A stretch of DNA of 64,000 nt from Pedobacter sp. (GCA_031119475.1 JAVHXV010000001.1:669116-733115), one strand, 5' to 3'. Shown: positions 33,627 to 42,187, counted from the first letter of the stretch. A program made the numbers and translations. Notes: generated by a model from the sequence alone, not told the origin.

Positions 33627-34691
33627 ATGGAAAGAAAAACTAGGGACAAAAGGAGGATTCTTCTTGTGCTGCCGCTGCTGGTGATGCCATTTCTGGCGCT
33701 GGCATTCTATGCAGCTGGTGGCGGTAGGAATGATGAAGGTGGTAAGGTATCCGTTCGTGGTATCAATGCCTCGCTGCCGGATGCGAATTTCAAAACGGAG
33801 GAACCGGTGGACAAGATGGGCTTTTACGCTAAAGGGGAGAAGGATTCGGCTGCAAGTGGTGGCATCGAGGGCGTGGCGGAAAAGATGGGCTTTGGCGGCA
33901 AGGTAGAGGATGATAAGACGGCTGAGATCAATGAAAAGCTGGCGCAGCTGAATAGGGAGATCAATTCCGGTCCAGCTGATGTGGGCTTGGGAAAAAGCTC
34001 AGCTTCATCCCAAGCCACAAAAAATAGGGGAAGCGGAAGTGGTGATGGGATGGGCAGCGATGTGGACAGGCTGGAAATGCTGATGAAATCGATGAAGGCC
34101 GATAAGCAGCGCGACCCTGAAATGGACCAGATGAATCTGATGCTGGAAAAGATCCTCGATATCCAGAACCCGGCACGGGCGCAGGGAAAGGTGGTCAAGG
34201 GGATTTATGGTGATGGTGCTGAAAAGGAGTTTCTGGCGGTGCCTGCGGAGATTGCCACTTCTGGAAAGGTAGTGCAGGGTGCAACCGTTCGATTAAAGCT
34301 ATTGGATTCGGTTGTGCTGAAGAACGTGGTGGTTCCAAAAGGGCATGAGGTGTTCGGGCTGTGCAGGCTGGTGAACCAAAGATTGCTACTTGATATCAAA
34401 AGCATCAGGCTCCGGGAAATGATCATCCCGGTAGAGCTGACGATGTACTCCATGGACGGAATGCCGGGGATCGAGGCAAAGGATGCGGTATTCGGCGATG
34501 TAGCTTCGGGCGGTGCGGTTGATGCGGTTGGCGGGATTTCGGTATATGGTCTTGACGGGATCGGTGGACAGGTGGCCGGTGCCGGTATCGATGCGGCAAA
34601 ATCATTGTTCTCGCGTAAGGTTCGTGTCGTTCGGGTGAAACTGCATTCAGGAGAAAAAGTGCTGTTGCGCGTTTCCGGGAGGGACAGGTAG
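33627..34691 (+). CDS. traM: Conjugative transfer protein TraM (VirB10-like)
   Basis: A 354-residue TraM protein, the VirB10-like scaffold that spans the envelope: one N-terminal membrane helix (ILLVLPLLVMPFLALAFYAA), a Ser/Gly-rich periplasmic linker, and a C-terminal beta-barrel domain (VVQGATVRLKLLDSVVLKNV; IPVELTMYSMDGMPGIEA; VRVVRVKLHSGEKVLLRVSG). A full palindromic repeat lies in the linker and is read as VGLGKSSASSQATK. No traN follows it. Confidence 0.88.
   Translation: MERKTRDKRRILLVLPLLVMPFLALAFYAAGGGRNDEGGKVSVRGINASLPDANFKTEEPVDKMGFYAKGEKDSAASGGIEGVAEKMGFGGKVEDDKTAEINEKLAQLNREINSGPADVGLGKSSASSQATKNRGSGSGDGMGSDVDRLEMLMKSMKADKQRDPEMDQMNLMLEKILDIQNPARAQGKVVKGIYGDGAEKEFLAVPAEIATSGKVVQGATVRLKLLDSVVLKNVVVPKGHEVFGLCRLVNQRLLLDIKSIRLREMIIPVELTMYSMDGMPGIEAKDAVFGDVASGGAVDAVGGISVYGLDGIGGQVAGAGIDAAKSLFSRKVRVVRVKLHSGEKVLLRVSGRDR
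33981..34020. repeat. Tra-region palindromic repeat, full, inside the traM linker
   Basis: The best-preserved copy: GTGGGCTTGGG, centre AAGCTCAGCTT, then CCCAAGCCACA. Outer arms pair almost perfectly and the centre is itself palindromic. It keeps the traM reading frame. Confidence 0.8.
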
Positions 34692-36607
34692 TGGCGATCT
34701 GGATGGGTAGGTCCGATGCATTTGAAGTGCTCTCGGAAATCTCGGAGCTGTCAAGGGACGGCTATAAGTTCCTGACCTATCCGGCGGGGAAGGATGTGCT
34801 TGGACCAAAGGACTTCGAATACAACTGGAGCAGGGAAGCTGCTGAGGAAGCGACGCTCTGGATCGAGTTTGGAAGGGTTTTGCCAACTGGGAGTTTCGCC
34901 CTTCAGCTAGAGCGCTCATTGGCACGCGGGTTTGGTGAGGAGCTGGTGCTGGCGGATTTTTCTAAGATGGGACTCGAGCAGGGCGATCTGTTCTCTGACC
35001 TGAAATCGATGGGCGTGGATGGGGGGCTGGTAGCCAGGGCCTTCGAGGACCAGGACGTTCCCTGGCAGGATGTAGAGATGACAAGGAGCATTTCGGGAAT
35101 GGAGATATCGATGCGGCTGCTCACGGTGGAGATTGGGGGAAAGCTGCGCATTCCGGAGTATGCCGTAGCGGTGCCAAGGCTTTTGGGAGAAGAAAAGATT
35201 GAGGAGAGGTTTGCTGGTGGTGCGGCGCTACTGGAGGAGGAGTTCCGCAGGACCTTGGGCTTTGGTGACGAGGCGGGACTTTTCGCCTCTGTCGAGGCCA
35301 GGTCTGCACTGCACACCGCTGGGTCATGTGTGGACTTTATATACTACACCTATATGGAAAACCCCGATGGGCTATACCAAAGGGGGCAGATCGTCTCGAC
35401 CCTATGCCAACGATATCCTGCGGGAAGGGCGGTGGAGCAATGCCTGCTCTCGATGCACGGGGAGATGAAGGGGCTGCTCTATAGCGAGCACCAGTTCCCC
35501 TACACGGTGAAGGTAGATAGGGTACTGGAGAAAATTAATGATGGGCCTGCACTGAAGGAAATGTCAAGGCAGGCCTATTGGGACATAAACTTAAAAAAAG
35601 CGATTATGGAAGCAAAGAATTTGGAAAGTCTGAAAAACGAATTGAGGGCGCTCGGTTTTGGTGAGCACCTGATCGAACAGATGGAGGCGAAGATGGCGGC
35701 TAACGAGCCGAGATTTATTGTATATGATAAACTGGAAGTTGGCGGAAAGGAGATGGAGCTTGGACTGCACTTCAACCAGTCAAGGAGTTCTGAGTATTAT
35801 TATTTCAACAAGTACGACCTCGTGAAGGAAACGCAGGCGCCGTTAGCGGAGGGAGAAAAGTATTTTGTGACCTCACAGCGCCAGGGCGATGAGGCGAAGG
35901 TTTCCGTATTCGAGATGCCTTCGCTTGCGGTGAAGGAATTCAACCGTGCGATGGAGGCGTCGGAGGAGATTAGAGGTGCGGCGCAGATCTATGCCGGGGC
36001 GGATCTGGCTTCCTCTAGGGAGCTGGCAACGATGGCAGATGGAAAGCTGTTGGAGTTCGACAAGGAGTTCTACAGGGCGCTGAAGAACCCTGCTCCTGGG
36101 CAGACCTTCTATGTGGAAAAGGGGAACGGGTTTACCCTGGACCAGGCGGTGAACCTGCTTTCAGGTAGGTCGGTATTTAGGGAAGATGTTCTGGATATCG
36201 GAAAGCGTGAATACGCGGCCTGGACAAAGCTGGATTTTGATGCGCCGAAGGACAGGGGTGGGAATTACCATGTGAAGACCTTTACCGAAGGCTATAAGTT
36301 CGATCTTTCGGAGACCTTGGACCGTTTCGACTTCAAGGAACTGCAGAACCCCGAGTGGAGACAGGCCTTGGAGGAATCGCTTCGTAATGGGGACAGGGCA
36401 ACGGTAACGGTTGATATGGACAGTAAGGTCGGTAAGGTTGCGATCGAGGCGGTTCCTGAGTTCAAGCAGGTGAACATCTATTCGATGGAGGGCAAGTCGA
36501 TCAAAAGGGAGGACCACATGAAAAAGGATGTGGAGCAGGAGCAGCAGGTGGGCAAGGGCAGAGGTGCCAAAAAGGGAAAGGAAGAGGAGCAGGGCTTGTC
36601 GGTCTAA
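34691..36607 (+). CDS. 638-aa protein with a C-terminal DUF3945-like region, end of tra operon
   Basis: Starts with GTG overlapping the last base of the traM stop. The N-terminal 290 residues (MAIWMGRSDAFEVLSEISEL; PYTVKVDRVLEKINDGPALK) are unrecognised. The C-terminal 340 residues resemble the DUF3945/DUF4099-type repeats of Bacteroidetes mobile elements: EYYYFNKYDLVKETQ, then SLRNGDRATVTVDMDSKVGK and VAIEAVPEFKQVNIYSMEGK before a basic tail. Such proteins are linked to topoisomerase and relaxase genes of ICEs and probably contact DNA. It takes the place where traN would be expected, so it is a fusion candidate rather than a TraN. Confidence 0.65.
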   Translation: MAIWMGRSDAFEVLSEISELSRDGYKFLTYPAGKDVLGPKDFEYNWSREAAEEATLWIEFGRVLPTGSFALQLERSLARGFGEELVLADFSKMGLEQGDLFSDLKSMGVDGGLVARAFEDQDVPWQDVEMTRSISGMEISMRLLTVEIGGKLRIPEYAVAVPRLLGEEKIEERFAGGAALLEEEFRRTLGFGDEAGLFASVEARSALHTAGSCVDFIYYTYMENPDGLYQRGQIVSTLCQRYPAGRAVEQCLLSMHGEMKGLLYSEHQFPYTVKVDRVLEKINDGPALKEMSRQAYWDINLKKAIMEAKNLESLKNELRALGFGEHLIEQMEAKMAANEPRFIVYDKLEVGGKEMELGLHFNQSRSSEYYYFNKYDLVKETQAPLAEGEKYFVTSQRQGDEAKVSVFEMPSLAVKEFNRAMEASEEIRGAAQIYAGADLASSRELATMADGKLLEFDKEFYRALKNPAPGQTFYVEKGNGFTLDQAVNLLSGRSVFREDVLDIGKREYAAWTKLDFDAPKDRGGNYHVKTFTEGYKFDLSETLDRFDFKELQNPEWRQALEESLRNGDRATVTVDMDSKVGKVAIEAVPEFKQVNIYSMEGKSIKREDHMKKDVEQEQQVGKGRGAKKGKEEEQGLSV

Positions 36608-36667
36608 GTGATTCTTGCTAGTTTCGCTTCGCAATTCAAACTATTGTTTAACTTAAAAATCATCAAG

Positions 36668-36844
36668 ATGGAAAATTTTGGAAAAGTAAAAGAGCTTGTG
36701 GCTGCTGTCGAGGCGGATGCGAAAAAGTTCTATGAGAACGGTAACGCTGCAGCGGGAACGCGTGTGAGAAAAGGGATGCAGGAGCTGAAGAACCTGGCGC
36801 AGGCGATCCGCACCGAGGTGACAGAGAAAAAGAACGCAAGATAG
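36668..36844 (+). CDS. Histone H1-like protein (Hc1 family)
   Basis: A 58-residue basic/acidic helical protein of the bacterial histone H1 (Hc1-like) family common in Bacteroidetes: ENFGKVKELVAAVEADAKKF, then AAAGTRVRKGMQELKNLAQA, ending in TEVTEKKNAR. It is expected to bind DNA non-specifically. ATG 36668 fits the family start. It is the last gene before the terminator of the operon. Confidence 0.85.
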   Translation: MENFGKVKELVAAVEADAKKFYENGNAAAGTRVRKGMQELKNLAQAIRTEVTEKKNAR

Positions 36845-36873
36845 GAATTTACCTATTTGCTGTTTTGGGAACG

Positions 36874-36907
36874 ATCCCCACTGGTTTTTGCCGGTGGGGA
36901 TTTTTTA
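36874..36907 (+). terminator. Intrinsic terminator of the tra operon
   Basis: ATCCCCACTGG (36874-36884) pairs with CCGGTGGGGAT (36891-36901), including one G-T pair, around a 6-base loop and followed by a T run. It ends the 11.7-kb transfer operon and insulates the ars genes. Confidence 0.9.
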
Positions 36908-36944
36908 TTTTTACTGCCTGATAACCAATGTGGTAGTATTTATA

Positions 36945-36960
36945 ATCGTATTATTGCGAT
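36945..36960. promoter_or_regulatory. Putative ArsR operator 1
   Basis: ATCGTATTATTGCGAT, near-palindromic, 42 bases upstream of a second copy and before arsR. Confidence 0.65.
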
Positions 36961-36986
36961 GAATAATTTGGATGTTGTAATTTATC

Positions 36987-37002
36987 ATCGTAATATTGCG
37001 AT
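36987..37002. promoter_or_regulatory. Putative ArsR operator 2
   Basis: ATCGTAATATTGCGAT, the most symmetric copy, ending on the base before the arsR ATG, so ArsR binding would block its own transcription or translation start. Confidence 0.72.
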
Positions 37003-37332
37003 ATGGGAATGACAAAATCAGAAATATTTTCCGGGCAGCAGAACCAGTTGGCCGTACAGCTCAAGGCCATCGCACATCCTGCACGCATAGCCATCTTGCA
37101 GGAGCTGATCAGGGCAAATGCATGTATCTGCGGTGAGCTTGTCCTGGAACTGGGACTGGCACAGGCGACCATTTCCCAGCATCTGAAGGAACTGAAGAAT
37201 GCCGGGCTGATACAGGGTACGATCGAGGGGGCGAGCGTGTGCTATTGCATCGAGCCCAAGGCCTGGAAAAAACTACAGGAGGAATTGAACGGACTGTTCG
37301 GTTCGTATAAGGGGCAGCAGGACTGCTGTTAA
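37003..37332 (+). CDS. arsR: ArsR-family arsenic-responsive repressor
   Basis: A 109-residue winged-helix ArsR/SmtB repressor. The HTH reads ACICGELVLELGLAQATISQ, then HLKELKNAGLIQGTIEG. It has Cys pairs in ANACICGEL and at the C-terminus (KGQQDCC), candidates for As(III) binding that would release DNA. It directly follows two operator copies and precedes arsM with a third copy between, so it is predicted to control arsR, arsM and arsC together. Confidence 0.92.
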   Translation: MGMTKSEIFSGQQNQLAVQLKAIAHPARIAILQELIRANACICGELVLELGLAQATISQHLKELKNAGLIQGTIEGASVCYCIEPKAWKKLQEELNGLFGSYKGQQDCC

Positions 37333-37349
37333 AAAATTTGTTGAAATCA

Positions 37350-37365
37350 ATCGCAATATTACAAT
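37350..37365. promoter_or_regulatory. Putative ArsR operator 3 before arsM
   Basis: ATCGCAATATTACAAT, whose reverse complement (ATTGTAATATTGCGAT) matches operator 2 in 14 of 16 positions. It overlaps the arsM start codon, giving arsM its own ArsR control. Confidence 0.7.
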
Positions 37366-38215
37366 GAATATGGAAGAGAACGAAAAACTAAAAGAGCTCG
37401 TCAGAGCGAAGTACAGCGAGATCGCCCGGCAGGACAGGGACACCAATGCCGCCTCATGCTGTGGTGCTGGCGGATGTTCAACAGAGGTATATAACATCAT
37501 GACAGATGACTATACCGAAATCGATGGGTATCATCCCGATGCCGATCTGGGACTTGGATGCGGGCTTCCGACCCAGTTTGCTGGGATCAGGGCAGGCGAT
37601 GTGGTCATCGACCTTGGCAGCGGTGCGGGCAATGACTGTTTTATCGCACGGAACGAAACTGGCGAAACTGGTAAGGTGATCGGTATCGACTTTACGCCAG
37701 CGATGATCGAAAAGGCAAGGATGAATGCGGAAAAGCTCGGCTACCACAACGTAGAGTTCAGGCAGGGGGACATCGAAAGGATGCCCGTCATCTCGAATGT
37801 TGCAGACGTGGTGGTGAGCAACTGTGTACTGAACCTTGTGCCGGACAAGGATGCGGTCTTTGGGGAAATCTTTAGGGCGCTAAAGCCTGGTGGTCATTTC
37901 AGCATATCAGATATCGTCCTGATCGGGGAGCTTCCAGATGCACTTAAAAAAGATGCGGAAATGTATGCTGGCTGTGTGGCAGGTGCGATACAAAAGGATG
38001 CCTATCTTGGACTGATCGGTGCAAATGGCTTCATAAACGTTACCGTTCAGAAGGAAAAACCGATCATTATTCCAGACGACATCCTTTCCAGATACCTTTC
38101 TTTGAAAGAGATCGAGAGCTTTAAGAATGGCAGTACGGGCATATTCAGCGTGACGGTATATGCCGAGAAACCTGCAGGTGGAAAGGGCTGTTGCGAGCCT
38201 GGATGCTGCGATTAG
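37364..38215 (+). CDS. arsM: Arsenite S-adenosylmethionine methyltransferase ArsM
   Basis: A 283-residue ArsM that methylates As(III) with SAM to volatile or less toxic products. The SAM-binding motif is VIDLGSGAGNDCFIA (about 82-96). Conserved cysteines for arsenic binding are seen in AASCCGAGGCSTE near the N-terminus, ADVVVSNCVLNLVPDKDAVF and EMYAGCVAGA, and the C-terminus ends in KGCCEPGCCD. The start could be 37364 or 37370. It lies 31 bases after arsR and 26 before arsC. Confidence 0.93.
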   Translation: MNMEENEKLKELVRAKYSEIARQDRDTNAASCCGAGGCSTEVYNIMTDDYTEIDGYHPDADLGLGCGLPTQFAGIRAGDVVIDLGSGAGNDCFIARNETGETGKVIGIDFTPAMIEKARMNAEKLGYHNVEFRQGDIERMPVISNVADVVVSNCVLNLVPDKDAVFGEIFRALKPGGHFSISDIVLIGELPDALKKDAEMYAGCVAGAIQKDAYLGLIGANGFINVTVQKEKPIIIPDDILSRYLSLKEIESFKNGSTGIFSVTVYAEKPAGGKGCCEPGCCD

Positions 38216-38241
38216 CGATCAATATTGTTATGGGCCTGAAC

Positions 38242-38661
38242 ATGAAAAAAATACTGGTTCTGTGTACCGGCAACAGTTGCCGAAGCCAGATGGCAGAGGG
38301 CTACCTCAGAAATTTCGCGGGAGATATCGCCGAGATCTACAGTGCGGGCATCCAGACGCACGGGGTCAACCCCAGGCCGGTCGAGATCATGGGGCTGGAT
38401 GGGATTGACATTTCCGGGCATACGTCGAACAACATCAGTGAGTATGAGGATATGAATTTCGATTTTGTGATCACCGTGTGCGACAATGCCAGGGAAAGCT
38501 GTCCTTACTTTCCTTCGGGAGCGGTCAGGTTGCACTATTATTTCCCCGATCCCGCAAAGGCGGTCGGAACGCAGGAGCAGGTGATGGAGACTTTCCGGGA
38601 GGTCAGGGAAATGATCCGGAGATACATCAGGAACTTTGTCAATGAGAACCTGAAGCATTAG
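38242..38661 (+). CDS. arsC: Arsenate reductase ArsC, thioredoxin-coupled (LMW-PTP type)
   Basis: A 139-residue LMW-phosphatase-type arsenate reductase. The P-loop is CTGNSCRS (Cys8); the second and third redox cysteines are in VCDNARESCPYF, seven residues apart as in the thioredoxin-coupled family. It reduces arsenate to arsenite, which ArsM methylates. ATG 38242 gives the native N-terminus (MKKILVLCTG). No ArsB/Acr3 efflux pump is present in the window. Confidence 0.93.
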   Translation: MKKILVLCTGNSCRSQMAEGYLRNFAGDIAEIYSAGIQTHGVNPRPVEIMGLDGIDISGHTSNNISEYEDMNFDFVITVCDNARESCPYFPSGAVRLHYYFPDPAKAVGTQEQVMETFREVREMIRRYIRNFVNENLKH

Positions 38662-38679
38662 ACAGCTAAGGAGAAAAGG

Positions 38680-38710
38680 CCAGCCCAGACATTTGGGACT
38701 GGTTTTTTTT
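38680..38710 (+). terminator. Intrinsic terminator after arsC
   Basis: CCAG-C-CCA and TGG-GA-CTGG form an imperfect stem followed by nine T residues, closing the ars operon. Confidence 0.65.
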
Positions 38711-38813
38711 TGGTCGGATTTTGGATCTTGTGGGCAGGATAGTTTTTTATCCCTTTCAAAAAATACTTCCAACCATTTTCACGGTACGTTGTTGATTCTC
38801 TAAAACTAAGGTT

Positions 38814-39098
38814 ATGGAAACAGGGAACGAATTCAACGGTAAAGATGTTGGCGCTGATGCCGGCCAGTTCAGGATCGAGGCAGCAGATGGAGACAGGGGC
38901 AGGTTTTTTTCGGTAAGGCCGCTTGGCAATGAGCGCTATGAGCTGCTGGACGATGACGGCAGCATCGGGACGATCCAGCTCGATGAAAGGGACCATTCCC
39001 GCTGCGAGAGCCAGGGCTGTGAGCTCGACCTGCCGCTGTTGCACAGTGTCCGCGATCAGATCAGAGGCCACTTGGATAGAAATAAGGATATGGGATAG
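38814..39098 (+). CDS. Hypothetical protein, 94 aa
   Basis: A 94-residue acidic protein (RFFSVRPLGNERYELLDDDG, then SIGTIQLDERDHSRCESQGC). No signal peptide or membrane segment and no domain I can name. Family unknown; a small beta domain seems likely. It stands alone, about 115 bases downstream of the ars terminator and 100 before the next gene. Confidence 0.6.
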   Translation: METGNEFNGKDVGADAGQFRIEAADGDRGRFFSVRPLGNERYELLDDDGSIGTIQLDERDHSRCESQGCELDLPLLHSVRDQIRGHLDRNKDMG

Positions 39099-39197
39099 CT
39101 GTGCTGCTATTGTTGGATGCATTCTCCTTTGCAGTAGTTGGGCCCCGGCCGAAACAAATCCTGAAGTGATTTTGTTTATCTCTGCAAAACTCCTTTA

Positions 39198-39557
39198 ATG
39201 CCAAATCTTCAGCGTCATTCCCAAAAACAACTAGCTAAAGAAAATTCTTCTTCCGGTGCATCCCTGCGATCGCATGCGGCAAGCGTCTATGGCCTTTTGC
39301 TGAAAAGGCTTGGCTGTCCGTTGCGTTCATCTGAAGTTTTGGGGAAGGCTGTGCTGGCCGCAGAAGCCGAGGGCATAGATCTTTCGCAGGGTAACCGGTC
39401 GCTGGGCAGGCTGATCGCCATTGCGGCGGGACTGCTTCCGGTAAGGGAAAAGTCGGATGGCGGCATGGATCTTTTTGATCTCATCGTTTCGAAAGATAGC
39501 CAATTGGAAAGGGGAATGGCCATCAGGAATTTGTTGAAAGGAAATTCTGAGGGGTAA
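39198..39557 (+). CDS. Hypothetical protein, 119 aa, coupled to anti-sigma-like gene
   Basis: A 119-residue helical protein (SHAASVYGLLLKRLGCPLRS, then GKAVLAAEAEGIDLSQGNRS and GRLIAIAAGLLPVREKSDGG). Unrecognised. It overlaps the following anti-sigma-like gene by one base (TAATG), and genes in that position are often the sigma factor, but I see no sigma-70 region 2 or 4 motifs. Function unknown. Confidence 0.6.
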   Translation: MPNLQRHSQKQLAKENSSSGASLRSHAASVYGLLLKRLGCPLRSSEVLGKAVLAAEAEGIDLSQGNRSLGRLIAIAAGLLPVREKSDGGMDLFDLIVSKDSQLERGMAIRNLLKGNSEG

Positions 39558-40162
39558 TGGATATCAGGGCCTATATCGAAAGCGGGATCTTGGAGCTGTT
39601 TGCGCTGGGGCTGTTGTCAGAACCGGATTCTGCCGAGGTGGAGCGGCTGCTGGTCCTTCATGAGGAGCTGGGGGCAGAGCTCGAGCGGATCTATATGGCC
39701 CTTGAGGATTATGCGAAGGAGCATGCGGTGGAACCCCCCGCGGGACTGGTGGACGAGCTGATGGAGCGGATCGAGAACCAGCAATTGGAGGAGGCGATGG
39801 ATCCTTTGCATCTGCCTTTGATCACCGTACATACCGATTACCGCAAATGGCGGGACTTTGCCCTGCCAATGGTGCCTGCGCTAACGAAAAGGGATGGAAG
39901 GGCGGTGAAGGTACTTACCCACCATGAGGGCCTTACCCAGCTGCTGCTGTGCTCTGAGACCGATTTTGACTGGGAAGTGCACGAGGATGAGCACGAGAGC
40001 TTTCTGATCCTTTCCGGGCAGGCGATCTGTCTGGTTGGGAACAGTACCAGGCTGATGTCGCAGGGGGATTTTATGAAGATCCCATTGCACGTGCTGCATG
40101 CGGTCAAACTGCTATCGCCCTCGGTGACGGCGATCCTGCAGCGCAGGAAGGCCCGAGCCTAG
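39557..40162 (+). CDS. Anti-sigma-like N-terminus fused to a cupin (ChrR-like)
   Basis: A 201-residue protein. The N-terminal 75 residues match the helical anti-sigma domain of Bacteroidetes RskA/ChrR-type proteins (IESGILELFALGLLSEPDSA; VERLLVLHEELGAELERIYM). The C-terminal part (about 95-197) is a cupin: FDWEVHEDEHESFLILSG with metal-binding-type His/Glu, and IPLHVLHAVKLLSP. In ChrR the cupin senses stress such as singlet oxygen and releases a sigma factor. No membrane segment is present. No sigma gene lies nearby. Confidence 0.7.
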   Translation: MDIRAYIESGILELFALGLLSEPDSAEVERLLVLHEELGAELERIYMALEDYAKEHAVEPPAGLVDELMERIENQQLEEAMDPLHLPLITVHTDYRKWRDFALPMVPALTKRDGRAVKVLTHHEGLTQLLLCSETDFDWEVHEDEHESFLILSGQAICLVGNSTRLMSQGDFMKIPLHVLHAVKLLSPSVTAILQRRKARA

Positions 40163-40258
40163 CGGTCTATTTTTTCTAATTTTCTTGGTGTTGTTTGGGC
40201 TTACAAATACCCGATGGTGGGTATGGACTTTGGCTGTTTTTGCTAGTATTTTAGCGGT

Positions 40259-42031
40259 ATGAAACCGATCCGCTTTACCTTTATCTTTTCGTTTATATTT
40301 TCTGTTTTCTGTCTTAATGCACTTGGCCAGTCCGACCGGGAGCTGCGCGATGCGATCAGGGCAAAGGATGTTGCCAAGGTGCAGGCGGCGCTTGCCGCGG
40401 GCTCTCGCCTTGATACGTATTTCTCGACCGGTGAGGGGACCAACTACAGCCCATTGACCTTTGCCATTTCCTTTTCTTCTCCAGAGGTGGTGGATCATCT
40501 GCTGAAGGCCGGGGCCTACAAAAATCCGATGGTGAGGACCTACAAGGGTTATACGCTGCTGCAGCACAGTCTTTTCAGCGTGAAGAGCCTGCCGATGTCG
40601 GAGCTTTTGATCAGGCACGGCTTTTCCCTCGATGAGATCAGTACCCAGGGGCTTTCTGCGATGCAGATCGCCATCGGCAACAAAAGGAACGATCTTTTGG
40701 AATGGATCATTGGCAAGGGGGCGGACGTGAACGTACAGGGAAGTTTGGACAATACGCCCCTGCATGCGGCGGTCTCCTCGCTGAACGTGGGCGCCCTGCG
40801 CCTGCTGCTGAAAAAAGGGGCGAAGCTGGATATCGCCAATGCCTCGCTGCACACTCCGCTGGGTACGGCGATGGTACAGGAGCTGACCTGGAAGCGCGAA
40901 GTCGAGGAAGGAAAGCTGTCAAGGGCGGAGTATGAGGTGAAGGTTTCGCAGAACTCGCTTTTCATCGATACGCTCAGGAAGATCGGGGCGCCGGTAAAGC
41001 TGGATGCGGCAAGGCTTTCGGCCAGGAGCGCGATCTCGCAGATGCAGTCGGCGATACTGCTCTCGGACACTTTGGGGTTTGATCGGCTGCTTTCGGGGGG
41101 CTATCCGCTGGAGCAGAAGAATGCGCTGGGGCAGACCGCGCTCGCCTTTGCCCTGGACCGCGACAAGGTATTCTTTGCCGATAGGCTGATCAAAGCCGGG
41201 GCGGACGTGAATACGCTGGACAAGATGGGCAATGATGTGCTGATGCATGCGATCACTTTTAACAAATTTTCTGCGCCGGCGCTGCTGGTGCTCAATCCGA
41301 AGTTTTTGAGGTACAGGTCTTCCAGTGGTGCATTGCCCTATAACGCGGAGCACCAGGATTTTCTGGACATCATCCTTGTTGTGCAGGGGCAGAGCAATGC
41401 CCGCTCGGTCTGGGGGAATATACTTTCGAAGATGCGAAGCGGGTCGCCGGCGGTGGAGTATGTAAACGATATGGTGGAAGGGGAAGGGGTGCCCTATGAT
41501 GCGGTGCTGTATTCGAAATGGCACGAGTTTTTTATGGACGTGCAGGGGATGTACGCCGCTGTTCCGGCCAGGCAGCTGACAAGGCTCGTACTGGAGGCGG
41601 ATGCGGCGGGCAACAGCAGATTTTTAGATAAGCTGCTTTCGGGAAGGGGCGGGATGGCGAGCGAGATCTTTCTTTCTGCCATTGGACAGGGCAAGACCGG
41701 TCTTGCAAGGGCCGTTGCTCTGAAGTTTCCAAAACAGATCGATGTGAATGCCAAGACGATGAGCAACACCGGATCCAGGGACAAGATCTCACCTTACGAA
41801 TATTATGCCCAGCGCTATAACCTGCCCGAGAAGACCGATCCAGCAGCTGTGCTGCTGCTATTGATCGAACTGGGCGATACCTCGCATTTGAGGAAGATCC
41901 GCCAGAACTATAAGGCCGATTCCGCAGATGCCAGGAGGATTGCCTTTTTGGAGGATGCAAGGTCGATGGGGATCGATGACCTTCGCAAAAAATATCTGTC
42001 TGCGCCTGCTTCATCGGGACTGGCCAATTAA
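40259..42031 (+). CDS. Exported ankyrin-repeat protein
   Basis: A 590-residue protein with a signal peptide (FIFSFIFSVFCLNALGQ, cleaved before SDRELR) and ankyrin repeats: ELRDAIRAKDVAKVQAALAA, YTLLQHSLFSVKSLPMSELL, DNTPLHAAVSSLNVGALRLL and QTALAFALDRDKVFFADRLI. At least seven repeats are visible in the first 350 residues. The C-terminal 230 residues are helical with no named domain. Ankyrin repeats mediate protein binding; a periplasmic role is likely. Confidence 0.8.
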   Translation: MKPIRFTFIFSFIFSVFCLNALGQSDRELRDAIRAKDVAKVQAALAAGSRLDTYFSTGEGTNYSPLTFAISFSSPEVVDHLLKAGAYKNPMVRTYKGYTLLQHSLFSVKSLPMSELLIRHGFSLDEISTQGLSAMQIAIGNKRNDLLEWIIGKGADVNVQGSLDNTPLHAAVSSLNVGALRLLLKKGAKLDIANASLHTPLGTAMVQELTWKREVEEGKLSRAEYEVKVSQNSLFIDTLRKIGAPVKLDAARLSARSAISQMQSAILLSDTLGFDRLLSGGYPLEQKNALGQTALAFALDRDKVFFADRLIKAGADVNTLDKMGNDVLMHAITFNKFSAPALLVLNPKFLRYRSSSGALPYNAEHQDFLDIILVVQGQSNARSVWGNILSKMRSGSPAVEYVNDMVEGEGVPYDAVLYSKWHEFFMDVQGMYAAVPARQLTRLVLEADAAGNSRFLDKLLSGRGGMASEIFLSAIGQGKTGLARAVALKFPKQIDVNAKTMSNTGSRDKISPYEYYAQRYNLPEKTDPAAVLLLLIELGDTSHLRKIRQNYKADSADARRIAFLEDARSMGIDDLRKKYLSAPASSGLAN

Positions 42032-42187
42032 GTTATATTTTTTTTCGGTTTTCTGAGATTTGGGTCCTTTTGATAACCGCCAGTAGCGCTGTGGATTGTA
42101 GGCCAGTTTGTGGATTGGACCCTTGTCTGTGGAAAATTTCCTGTTGGTCTGGTCAAACTTTTCAGGCCATTTTCTGCTTTATGGTGC

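Noticed and set aside
25708-34020. CRISPR array
   Set aside because: The repeats are palindromic but irregularly spaced by hundreds of bases and lie inside genes; there are no spacers or cas genes.
34691-36607. TraN (VirB9-like) assignment from gene order
   Set aside because: No export signal or VirB9-like beta domain is visible, and the C-terminus resembles DUF3945 instead.
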